Below, piece after piece: positions 56,539-63,317 of a stretch of DNA of 64,000 nucleotides (its first letter is position 1; every line of letters starts with the position of its first letter). The position numbers were made by a program, and so were the translations under genes. The notes under the pieces were generated by a model. That model was not told the DNA's origin and made no database searches. It saw nothing but the letters and a program-made list of their open reading frames with translations. The stretch covers positions 1,550,001 through 1,614,000 of the forward strand of contig NZ_JACCCC010000001.1 in NCBI RefSeq assembly GCF_013408795.1, written 5' to 3'. The stretch is from Spinactinospora alkalitolerans (lineage in GTDB: Bacteria; Actinomycetota; Actinomycetes; Streptosporangiales; Streptosporangiaceae).

Positions 56539-57195
56539 TCAATTCGGCAACCGATTCGAATTTAAACTCGAGGGAACGAAGGTCTCATCATGAAGATTGG
56601 AATATACCATCTCTCGAAGAGACAGAAAATCACTCCGAGCTTGCCATACTTCCGACTTGCATTCCCCTAACCTAACCCGCCTCTCGTCTTTACCGTAAAA
56701 AGGGGAAATTGTGCGTTCGTCATCCAGGCAGACAAGTGCGCCCTTGGATGTGTTGTATAGGGTCCCTAGATGGCCGATGATTTCACCAACCAGGTTTCGT
56801 GTCTCACTACTCCACAAGTATTTCCTCTGCACTATTTCGCGTGGAAGGCGTCGCCCCTCCCACGGGATTTCCTCTATAAGTCTCCGCGCATTCTCTCTTT
56901 CGCTGAGGTCTTCACCGCAGAGTCCAGCCCAGATGTCATCTATCATGACTTCAAGGTCGTGCAGCCAGACACTCAGCGCCTGGAAGGACGCTTGTTTTTC
57001 AGTCTGAGTTACTTTTTGTCGTTCTAGATCAGACTGCGATTGAAGTTGATGCAATGCGGAGTTGAGTTGGGCGGAGGCGGCAATCTGAGCTGATTCGACG
57101 GTAGCGCTTCTCTGAATTCTAGAGGTGAGGTAGGCTACAATCGCCGATATTCCCCCGGCGGCGCCGAGCGTGGAAATGAGCTGATCAAAAATCAC
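56539..57195 (-). CDS. AT-rich hypothetical protein with N-terminal membrane helix and coiled coil
   Basis: A 218-residue protein. A hydrophobic N-terminal segment, LISTLGAAGGISAIVAYLTS (about 6-25), is followed by a glutamine/serine-rich helix (about 30-72) that should form a coiled coil. A folded-looking region follows with WLHDLEVMIDDIWAGLCGED near 77-96 and LWSSETRNLVGEIIGHLGTLYN near 124-145. Codon use is clearly AT-richer than every neighbour, so it was probably acquired separately. No catalytic motif is visible. GTG 57195 has AAGAGA upstream. Membrane anchoring plus its place as element cargo makes an exclusion or defence role possible, but this is a guess. Confidence 0.7.
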   Translation of the reverse strand: MIFDQLISTLGAAGGISAIVAYLTSRIQRSATVESAQIAASAQLNSALHQLQSQSDLERQKVTQTEKQASFQALSVWLHDLEVMIDDIWAGLCGEDLSERENARRLIEEIPWEGRRLPREIVQRKYLWSSETRNLVGEIIGHLGTLYNTSKGALVCLDDERTISPFYGKDERRVRLGECKSEVWQARSDFLSLREMVYSNLHDETFVPSSLNSNRLPN

Positions 57196-57228
57196 GTTGC
57201 GCGAAGTCTCTTCAGGCGGACGTCTAAC

Positions 57229-57765
57229 TTATTGCTTGAAAGTTATTTCATTGAGAGGGGCGGACCACGGGAAATGGGCTGTGTTTTCTCTTCCGCTACC
57301 TGATTTGTGTGGCTCGAACACCTCTGGGCCAATGAGGACTGGGATGCCTTCTTTGCGTAGGAGTTCCACGCTGCGTTGGAAGGGGGCGCGGTTGGCGTAG
57401 GCGGAGTTGACGAACGGGAGGATGACGACGGGGATGCCGAGGCCGATGGCTTCGTTGACCACGTCGAGGGCGTAGGTGTCGGCGATGCCGTTGGCGAGTT
57501 TGTTGATGGTGTTGAAGGTGGCCGGGGCGATGATGATGGCGTCGGCTTTGGGGCTGCGCGGGGATCCGGGTTTGCGGTGGGCGCTGCGGACGGGGCAGCC
57601 GGTCTGTTTTTCGAGGGCTTCGGTGTCGATGAAGGCCAGTGCGTTCGGGGTGGAGATGACCTGGACGGTCCAGCCCTGTTCGTGGGCCTGGTCGATGAGG
57701 AATCCGACGTCGGCGGCGGGGCCGGCCGCGCAGACGACGACGTAGAGCGTTTTGCCGTTGCTCAT
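57229..57765 (-). CDS. flavoprotein of the HFCD (PPC decarboxylase/EpiD-like) family
   Basis: A 178-residue flavoprotein: LYVVVCAAGPAADVGFLIDQ at the N-terminus, IIIAPATFNTINKLANGIAD near 97-116 (the PAS/TxNT flavin-binding motif) and VVILPFVNSAYANRAPFQRS near 133-152, at the position of the PxMN clamp of this family. Family members oxidatively or non-oxidatively decarboxylate cysteine-derived groups; this stand-alone type has no known substrate. The start overlaps the stop of the XRE regulator gene (ATGA, 57762-57765), so the two are translationally coupled. Codons near the 3' end become AT-richer. Confidence 0.85.
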   Translation of the reverse strand: MSNGKTLYVVVCAAGPAADVGFLIDQAHEQGWTVQVISTPNALAFIDTEALEKQTGCPVRSAHRKPGSPRSPKADAIIIAPATFNTINKLANGIADTYALDVVNEAIGLGIPVVILPFVNSAYANRAPFQRSVELLRKEGIPVLIGPEVFEPHKSGSGRENTAHFPWSAPLNEITFKQ

Positions 57766-59180
57766 CGAGTGAGGCCCACCCTTTCGGCAAGTTCGGTGAT
57801 GTTGGTGCGCAGGTGGCCATTCGCGCGCTGACTGATGTCGTTGATGAGGTCGTGGACGACCGGGCGGGCCTTCAGTTCCTCGTGGGCGAGCTGGTCGGCG
57901 GTCATGAGGGCTTCATAGGCGCGGTCGAGTTTGTTCCACTGGCTGTAGGCGCGGGCGGCGTCGACGAACAGGGTGACTTTGCGTTCGGTGACGTCGATGT
58001 TGGCCAGCTCGACCTGGCGGGCGTGGTCGATGGCGCTGCCCGCGTCGCCCAGTGATACGGCGATGTTGACCCGGTGCAAGAGGACGTTGGTGGGGCCGAA
58101 TGCGGTCCACTGGTGGTTGTGGTCGCCGCCGAGTTTTCGGCCCGCGGTCTCGGCCTCGTCGAGCAGGGACAGTGCTTGGCCGCGGTTTTCGCGTTTGGCC
58201 GCTGCGGCTGCTCCGCGCAGCAGTAGGGCGCCGTAGACCGACAGCGAGTCGGGCGTGGGCTCGCCTTCGGCGCTGTCGAGCCGTTCGGCCATGGTGAAGG
58301 CCAGTTCGGTCGCCGCGCCGTAGTGGCGGTCCTTCATCAGGGCGTGGGTGACGATACGGGCGCTGGCGCCGACGGTGGTGGGGTTCTGGCTGCGCTCGGC
58401 GGCCTGCATGCTGCGGTCGGCCGCCAACCAGGCCAGTCCGCGTTCTTCCGACTTCAGCAGGACGCTGGCGGCGACGTGGTAGGCCTCGGCCTTGAGTACC
58501 TGGGCTCTGAGGTGGTCGTCTCCGTCGAAGTGCCGGGTGGCGGTGTCCAGGCGCGACAGCAGGCCGGGGAGCTGCTTGACCACGGTGGAGTAGTGGCATG
58601 CCTGGTAGCCGATCTTGGCCGCGCGGACCGCCTTGGCCAGAGACGGCAGGCTGAGGCTCTGCGGTGGCGGGCTCGGGGCGCTCTGGGCGTAGCGGGTGAG
58701 GGCGGTGGCGATGTCCTCCAGCCCGGCCACCGGTGCCGCTGCCGCGCCGAACAGGGTCGATCCTGCAAGGCCAACGAATTCGCGTCGTCTCACGCTGTCC
58801 TCCTGCCCGTTGGGTTCCACGCTAGGCGCGGGGATGGCGGGGGCTGCGGCGGCGTTGGCGCTGCCATCTCCGGTGAGGATGGCCAGGTTCTGCGGGGCCA
58901 GGCCGAACAGCATCCGGGCGGGGTCGGGCATGTTCAGGCCGTCGGCGATGCGCTCGAACACCTCGAAGGCGGTGACACTCTTGCGGCCGTTGAGGATCTC
59001 GCTGATACGCCCCTGGGCGATTCCGGTGGCGGCGGCGAGTCTGGTCTGACTGGCTCCGCCGTACCGTTGGGCGAACCGCAGGAGGCCGGCGACGTCGCGT
59101 TCCTGGAGGAGGCGGCGGGTCTCCTCGCGGCGCCATGCCCATACGGGAATGCCGATCGGTTCCAACGCTCGTGCGGGCAT
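57762..59180 (-). CDS. XRE-type regulator with helical repeat C-terminus and internal Tat-like motif
   Basis: A 472-residue regulator. The N-terminal helix-turn-helix is GGASQTRLAAATGIAQGRIS then EILNGRKSVTAFEVFERIAD (about 41-80). After a linker comes RRREFVGLAGSTLFGAAAAP near 131-150, which mimics a twin-arginine signal, and then helical repeats (about 180-465) such as LLSRLDTATRHFDGDDHLRA, like TPR proteins. It is the first gene of a two-gene unit with the flavoprotein. Start ATG 59180 has GAGAGG about 10 nt upstream. Related regulators are frequent in streptomycetes. The ligand or partner of the repeat region is unknown. Confidence 0.85.
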   Translation of the reverse strand: MPARALEPIGIPVWAWRREETRRLLQERDVAGLLRFAQRYGGASQTRLAAATGIAQGRISEILNGRKSVTAFEVFERIADGLNMPDPARMLFGLAPQNLAILTGDGSANAAAAPAIPAPSVEPNGQEDSVRRREFVGLAGSTLFGAAAAPVAGLEDIATALTRYAQSAPSPPPQSLSLPSLAKAVRAAKIGYQACHYSTVVKQLPGLLSRLDTATRHFDGDDHLRAQVLKAEAYHVAASVLLKSEERGLAWLAADRSMQAAERSQNPTTVGASARIVTHALMKDRHYGAATELAFTMAERLDSAEGEPTPDSLSVYGALLLRGAAAAAKRENRGQALSLLDEAETAGRKLGGDHNHQWTAFGPTNVLLHRVNIAVSLGDAGSAIDHARQVELANIDVTERKVTLFVDAARAYSQWNKLDRAYEALMTADQLAHEELKARPVVHDLINDISQRANGHLRTNITELAERVGLTR

Positions 59181-59286
59181 CGGGGCCTCTCGATCGCGTC
59201 TCGCGGATTCGGCCACCGCCATTATCCCCACCTGGGATAGCCAGTGGGGATGGGAACGCCTGTCCCGTAACGGAATCGTCGTCTGC

Positions 59287-59472
59287 ATGGACGGGAATGC
59301 GGGCGGTACGTGCAACACCTGCCGGGGGCGGGGCTGGCGCTGGGTGCGGGCTCGGCGCTCTCTGCGACGCGCGGACTTCGCGCGGCTGGACGTGCAGAAG
59401 TCGCGGGAGGACTGTTGGGACTGCGGCGGCTCGGGTGAGACCGCGGTGGTGCCGCAGGAGGGCGCTGCGTGA
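59287..59472 (+). CDS. small protein with two DnaJ-like CxxCxGxG zinc motifs
   Basis: A 61-residue protein with CNTCRGRGW near residue 9 and CWDCGGSG near 44, a pair of CxxCxGxG-type motifs that should form one zinc centre as in DnaJ. The spacing contains a basic helix (RARRSLRRADFARL). ATG 59287 lacks a good ribosome site. Its stop overlaps the GTG of the next small gene (GTGA at 59469-59472). Divergent from the XRE gene. Likely nucleic-acid or protein binding; function unknown. Confidence 0.65.
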   Translation: MDGNAGGTCNTCRGRGWRWVRARRSLRRADFARLDVQKSREDCWDCGGSGETAVVPQEGAA

Positions 59473-59741
59473 GCTGCGAGCGCAACACCGCGCGGGAGCT
59501 GGCGCACTTGAACGCGCTGCGGGCGCGGCTGGCGTGGCTGTGCGTGGACGCGGCCGTGGTCGAGGGCCTGGCCGAACTGCGCATCGAGGCTCCGGGCGGC
59601 TCGGTGTGGGTTTCGGCCACCCAGCGGGGCTCCTATGTGCTGCACGACGGGTTGTATCAGCGTTCGGTGGCCTCGGATCCGTGGGCGGCGGCGCGCGGGG
59701 TGGTGCGCTACCTTCAGGGTCGGCTGCCCCGGCGGGGATGA
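59469..59741 (+). CDS. small hypothetical AICE protein
   Basis: A 90-residue protein, LAHLNALRARLAWLCVDAAV near residues 11-30 followed by strands IEAPGGSVWVSATQRGSYVL, and a final helix AAARGVVRYLQGRLPRR. It looks like a small folded domain. It overlaps the preceding gene by 4 bp and the next begins 6 bp after its stop, so the three form an operon. No family recognised; such small proteins commonly sit beside korSA on these elements. Confidence 0.65.
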   Translation: MSCERNTARELAHLNALRARLAWLCVDAAVVEGLAELRIEAPGGSVWVSATQRGSYVLHDGLYQRSVASDPWAAARGVVRYLQGRLPRRG

Positions 59742-59747
59742 CCGGCG

Positions 59748-59966
59748 GTGGTTGAGCTGGACGCGCAGTTGGCGCGGATTCGAGGGCTGATCGCCAAGGA
59801 GCTCGCCCGGGAGAATCCGGGATGGATTTTCCGGCCGCTGCCGGACGGGGGCTGGATCGCCGTGCACGGGGGCATTCACTTCACCGCCTGCGACGCGGCG
59901 ACGATGCGCCTCAAGGTGCGACTGGTGCGGCGCGAGCATGAATGTGTGGCGGGAGACCACCTGTAG
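59748..59966 (+). CDS. small hypothetical AICE protein
   Basis: A 72-residue protein, LDAQLARIRGLIAKELAREN then PGWIFRPLPDGGWIAVHGG, ending VRREHECVAGDHL. GTG 59748 follows CGGCGG only weakly, but it is 6 bp after the previous stop and codons are typical. Its last codons lie inside the inverted repeat upstream of the GntR gene. No family recognised. Confidence 0.6.
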   Translation: MVELDAQLARIRGLIAKELARENPGWIFRPLPDGGWIAVHGGIHFTACDAATMRLKVRLVRREHECVAGDHL

Positions 59967-59982
59967 GGCTGACGTCTACAGG
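59960..59982. promoter_or_regulatory. inverted repeat upstream of the GntR repressor
   Basis: CCTGTAG-GGCTGACGT-CTACAGG has perfect 7-bp arms. It begins within the last codons of the preceding small gene and lies 54 bp before the GntR start, so it is a candidate autoregulatory operator of KorSA type. Confidence 0.6.
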
Positions 59983-60036
59983 TCCCGCTGTTAGTCTCAT
60001 TTGATAGATCATGTCGGCTGACCTGGGATGGTAGGG

Positions 60037-60768
60037 ATGACGGCCAAGGACGGCGAACGCAAATACGAGCGTGTGGCGCGGGTGATCCGCGAACGCATCG
60101 CCTCCGGTGCCTACCGCCCGGGAAACGCCCTGCCCTCCGAGGGACGCCTGTCCCAGGAGTTCGAGGTGTCGCGGCCGACGGTCATCAACGCCCTGGACGT
60201 GCTGCGCGACGAGGGCCTGATCTACACCCAGACCGGCTCGGGCTCCTACGTGCGCGGCACGGCACCCAAGGCGACCGAAGAGCTGTCCCGGCCCGGCCTC
60301 GAACTACTGGAGGGCTCCGAAGAGGCCCAGTCGGCGGAGCTGCTGCAGGCCGGCATCGTGGTCGCCTCGCCCCGGGCGGCGAACCTGCTGGAGCTGCCCA
60401 CTCCGGTCAAGGCGTTCCTGCGCCAGTACGTGATCAGCGACGAGGACGGGCCGACCGAACTGGTCTCGGCATGGTTCCCGCTGGAACTGGCCTCGGGCAC
60501 CCGCTTCACCTCGGCTGAGCCACTGGGGCCGAGCATCCGGCGGCACCTGTTCGAACGCAAGAGGATCCGGCTTGACCACGCGGTGGAACGCACCATCGCC
60601 CGCGCGGCGACCTCCGAAGAGGCCCAGGCGTTGGGGATCACGCCGGGCTCTGCGGTGCTCAACATCGTCGTGACCGGCCATGATGCCGACGGTAAGGCGC
60701 TGCAACTCATTGACGCCGTGCTGCCCGGTGACCGGCACGAGCTGCGCGATGTCTACCCGCTCAACTGA
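60037..60768 (+). CDS. GntR/UTRA repressor, KorSA-like
   Basis: A 243-residue regulator. The N-terminal GntR winged helix is YERVARVIRERIASGAYRPG then LSQEFEVSRPTVINALDVLR (about 9-57); the UTRA domain follows from about 95, with LRQYVISDEDGPTELVSAWF and a C-terminal DAVLPGDRHEL. In pSAM2 the KorSA repressor of this type holds down pra and so keeps the element silent; the Pra-like gene follows directly here. I chose ATG 60037; ATG 60028 is an alternative. It sits downstream of an inverted repeat. Confidence 0.88.
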   Translation: MTAKDGERKYERVARVIRERIASGAYRPGNALPSEGRLSQEFEVSRPTVINALDVLRDEGLIYTQTGSGSYVRGTAPKATEELSRPGLELLEGSEEAQSAELLQAGIVVASPRAANLLELPTPVKAFLRQYVISDEDGPTELVSAWFPLELASGTRFTSAEPLGPSIRRHLFERKRIRLDHAVERTIARAATSEEAQALGITPGSAVLNIVVTGHDADGKALQLIDAVLPGDRHELRDVYPLN

Positions 60769-60796
60769 ACCGGACAGAAAATCAGTCCTGCACAAC

Positions 60797-60857
60797 TTGA
60801 CCTATCAGATTCGCTCGCATACCGTCGAACCACAACCTGACAGTACAGGTTGTGGTT
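60797..60857 (+). promoter_or_regulatory. promoter followed by a hairpin with T-run before the pra-like gene
   Basis: TTGACC at 60797-60802 and TACCGT at 60820-60825 are spaced by 17 bp as a sigma-70-like promoter. AACCACAACCTG and CAGGTTGTGGTT (60828-60839 and 60846-60857) form a perfect 12-bp stem with loop ACAGTA, followed by TTT. It is either the terminator of the GntR gene or an attenuator/operator in the leader of the pra-like gene. Confidence 0.6.
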
Positions 60858-60889
60858 TTTCTGCTTCCTGATAGATGGGAATGGGTCTG

Positions 60890-61303
60890 ATGGCGATTCA
60901 GGGTGCGTTGCCGGTGGCGTTCGGGACGGTGTTCCCGGCGGGGGCGTATGCGCTGGGCGTGGAGGCGATCACCGACTTCGAGACCAAGCGGCCCCAGCTG
61001 GACAAGGAGTCGGGGTTGCCGCTGTGGGCGGTGGACGTGATCGACGCCGACCCCGAGGCGCGGGGCAAGGCCAAGAGCGTGAAGGTCAAGGTCGCCGCCG
61101 AGGTGTGCCCGACGCTGCCCGATGAGGTGCCGGGCCTGCCGTTCCGCCCCATCGAGTTCGAAGGGATGGCGGTGATGCCCTACGTCGACGACAACGGGCG
61201 CCGTCCCCGCGTGGCCTACTCGCTGCGCGCCCGGGGCGTGAAGGCTCCCGGCGCTGCCGGTGCGGGACGTCGCTCGGCTCCGGCCGCGAAGGACGCTGCC
61301 TGA
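60890..61303 (+). CDS. pra: Pra-like replication, integration and excision activator
   Basis: A 137-residue protein starting MAIQGALPVAFGTVFPAGAY, with SGLPLWAVDVIDADPEARGK near 42-61, PFRPIEFEGMAVMPYVDDNG near 84-103 and ending in an Ala/Arg tail. This layout matches what I know of the AICE protein family that includes Pra of pSAM2, which switches on rep-xis-int expression; KorSA represses it. Its position right after the GntR/KorSA gene fits. Start ATG 60890 keeps the canonical N-terminus; ATG 60881 and 60875 are in the same frame. Its TGA shares one base with the ATG of the next gene. Confidence 0.8.
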   Translation: MAIQGALPVAFGTVFPAGAYALGVEAITDFETKRPQLDKESGLPLWAVDVIDADPEARGKAKSVKVKVAAEVCPTLPDEVPGLPFRPIEFEGMAVMPYVDDNGRRPRVAYSLRARGVKAPGAAGAGRRSAPAAKDAA

Positions 61304-61566
61304 TGGCGGGGCGCGGCGGTGCTGCGGCCAACGTGGTGAGCCTGCACGCACGCGGCGGCTCCTCGGCCACGGCGCGGTCCTACCCGGCGCGCACGCCGGT
61401 GCTGGTGCTGGAGGTGGCCGGAACCCGGCTCACCCTGGGCACCTCCGACACGGCGCGGGTCTCGGCCTCCGATGTCGCGTTCGCGCGGCTGCTGGCCGAA
61501 CAGGCCCAGGCGTTCGCGGTGGCGTGCGAGCGGATGTTCCGAGGTCTGCCGACCGATCCCCAGTAG
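61303..61566 (+). CDS. small hypothetical AICE protein
   Basis: An 87-residue protein, with TPVLVLEVAGTRLTLGTSDT near 31-50 (a strand pair) and helix DVAFARLLAEQAQAFAVACE near 57-76. The ATG at 61303 overlaps the last base of the preceding stop (TGATG), so it is translated with the Pra-like gene. A terminator-like hairpin follows 12 bp after the stop. No family recognised. Confidence 0.68.
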   Translation: MAGRGGAAANVVSLHARGGSSATARSYPARTPVLVLEVAGTRLTLGTSDTARVSASDVAFARLLAEQAQAFAVACERMFRGLPTDPQ

Positions 61567-61577
61567 CAAAGCAAGGC

Positions 61578-61613
61578 GGGGCGGCCTGGTGCTGCAACAC
61601 CGATGGCCGCCCC
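61578..61613 (+). terminator. nested hairpin in the AICE backbone
   Basis: GGGGCGGCC pairs with GGCCGCCCC and an inner GGTG/CACC pair closes the loop; it is followed by TTCTCTCTCC. It separates the Pra-like transcript from the tra-rep genes. Confidence 0.65.
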
Positions 61614-61662
61614 TTCTCTCTCCCTCCAGCTGCGAATCCTTTGGAAGAGGTGTGTCCAGGTT

Positions 61663-61917
61663 ATGTCTGAACAGCCAGAACGCGTGACCGCCCGGGATGT
61701 GGCGGACTTCCTGTCCGAGGTCCTGGGCCGCTTCGGCGGGACCTCGCCCGAGACTCCGGCCGAGGACGTGGCGTTCTTCGAACGCAAGGCGGCGCTGTTC
61801 GATCGCGTCGCGGCCGAACACCCCGATGACGCTGAAGCTCAGGACGTGGCGGCTGATGTGCGTCGCCAGTTGGCCGAGGTGCGGGAGCGCTGCGGCCTGG
61901 ACGGCGGTGAGGTGTGA
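61663..61917 (+). CDS. small hypothetical AICE protein before traSA
   Basis: An 84-residue helical, acidic protein, VTARDVADFLSEVLGRFGG near 8-26 and DVAFFERKAALFDRVAAEHP near 34-53. AAGAGG lies about 15 nt before ATG 61663. Its TGA overlaps the ATG of the translocase gene at 61917, so it is coupled to it. Small proteins at this place in AICEs are often found; no function is known. Confidence 0.65.
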   Translation: MSEQPERVTARDVADFLSEVLGRFGGTSPETPAEDVAFFERKAALFDRVAAEHPDDAEAQDVAADVRRQLAEVRERCGLDGGEV

Positions 61918-63317
61918 TGCTGCGTTCCAGGAACGCCGGGGCCGCGGTGCAGCCCACCGCGCCGGTTCCGGCGCAAACGGTGCGGTTCTCCACTCCGGTG
62001 GTGGAGACCCCGGGGATTTTCATCCTCGCCCGCTGGATCACCCGCCTCGTGACTCTGCTCGTCCTGCTGCCTATCCGGTTTCCCGTCGCGGTGGGCACGG
62101 TGGCGGTCTCGGCTGCGGTCGCGCACTGGTTCGGCTGGGTGGCGCTGGCGGTGGTGTGGTCGGTGGCCGATGTGGGGTTGTTGGTGTGGTGGCGTCGGTG
62201 GCCGGACTTGTTCCGGCGGTGTGTGGCGCTGCGGGCTTTGGCGGCGTGGCGGTGGGTGTGGGTGTATCGGCGGCACTGGCAACCGGTGCTGGTGGTCGCC
62301 GGGTTGGCGGAGTCCTACCAGGAGCGCCAGTACCTGCCGCGCATCCGGCGGGTGACCTGCTCTGAGTGGTCGGACCGGGTGCGGGTGCGCCTGGTGGCCG
62401 GCACCGCCCCGACCGATGTGGAACAGCGGGTGAGCGAGCTGGCGCACGGCTTCGGCGCGCCGTCGTGCCGGGTGACCGTCAACGGGCCTCGGGATGTGGT
62501 GCTGGAGTTCCCCCGCTTCGACACCCTGGCCGACCCGATTGACGCGCTGGAGGTTCCGGCCGAGGTGGATCTCAAGGCGCTGCCGATGGGGCTGTGTGAG
62601 GACGGCGCCCCGTGGCGGCTGCGGCTGCACGGAACCCACGTGCTCACCGTGGGGGTGACGGGTGCCGGTAAGGGCTCGGTGATCTGGTCGGCGGTGCGCG
62701 CGATGCTGCCCGCGATCGAGGACGGTACGGCGCAGGTGTGGGCGGTCGATCCCAAGCGGATGGAGCTGTCCTACGGACGGTCCCTGTTCGCCAGGTATGC
62801 CGACACCGGGGAGACAGCGGTGGGCCTGCTCGAAGCGGCGGTTGCCACCATGCAGGACCGGGCGGCGCGGTATGCGGGCAAGCAGCGCACCCATACGCCC
62901 ACCCAGGATGACCCGTTCGTGGCCGTGGTGGTGGACGAGGTGGCGTTTGTGACCGCCTACCACCCCGACCGCGACATCCGCCGCCGCGCCGAGAACGCCC
63001 TCGCCACCCTCACTAGCCAGGGCCGCTCGGTCGGGGTGTCGGTGCTGGCCGCACTCCAGGATCCGCGCAAGGAGGTGCTGAACCTGCGCAACCTCTTCCC
63101 CGACAAGATCGCGCTACGCCTGGATGAAGCGAGCCAGGTGGACATGGTGCTCGGCGACGGGGCGCGCGAGAGAGGCGCGAACGCGCACCTGATCGACCCG
63201 GACTTGCCGGGGGTGGCCTTCGTCCGGCTGGAGGGCTCCCCGGTGCCGGTGCGGGTGCGGGCCGCGTTCGTCAGCGATGCCGACATCGACGCCATGACGG
63301 CTGAGGGGGTCGCCTGA
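61917..63317 (+). CDS. traSA: FtsK/SpoIIIE-type DNA translocase (TraSA-like conjugation protein)
   Basis: A 466-residue protein. Two to three membrane helices lie in the first 100 residues (for example FPVAVGTVAVSAAVAHWFGW). The motor domain has Walker A VGVTGAGKGS near 243 and Walker B FVAVVVDEVAF near 337, with FtsK-family motifs VWAVDPKRMELSYG and QDPRKEVLNLRNLFPDKIAL. In AICEs this single protein moves double-stranded DNA between hyphae. I prefer ATG 61917 over GTG 61914 for its spacing from GGTGAGG. Its TGA is directly followed by the ATG of the Rep gene. Confidence 0.9.
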   Translation: MLRSRNAGAAVQPTAPVPAQTVRFSTPVVETPGIFILARWITRLVTLLVLLPIRFPVAVGTVAVSAAVAHWFGWVALAVVWSVADVGLLVWWRRWPDLFRRCVALRALAAWRWVWVYRRHWQPVLVVAGLAESYQERQYLPRIRRVTCSEWSDRVRVRLVAGTAPTDVEQRVSELAHGFGAPSCRVTVNGPRDVVLEFPRFDTLADPIDALEVPAEVDLKALPMGLCEDGAPWRLRLHGTHVLTVGVTGAGKGSVIWSAVRAMLPAIEDGTAQVWAVDPKRMELSYGRSLFARYADTGETAVGLLEAAVATMQDRAARYAGKQRTHTPTQDDPFVAVVVDEVAFVTAYHPDRDIRRRAENALATLTSQGRSVGVSVLAALQDPRKEVLNLRNLFPDKIALRLDEASQVDMVLGDGARERGANAHLIDPDLPGVAFVRLEGSPVPVRVRAAFVSDADIDAMTAEGVA

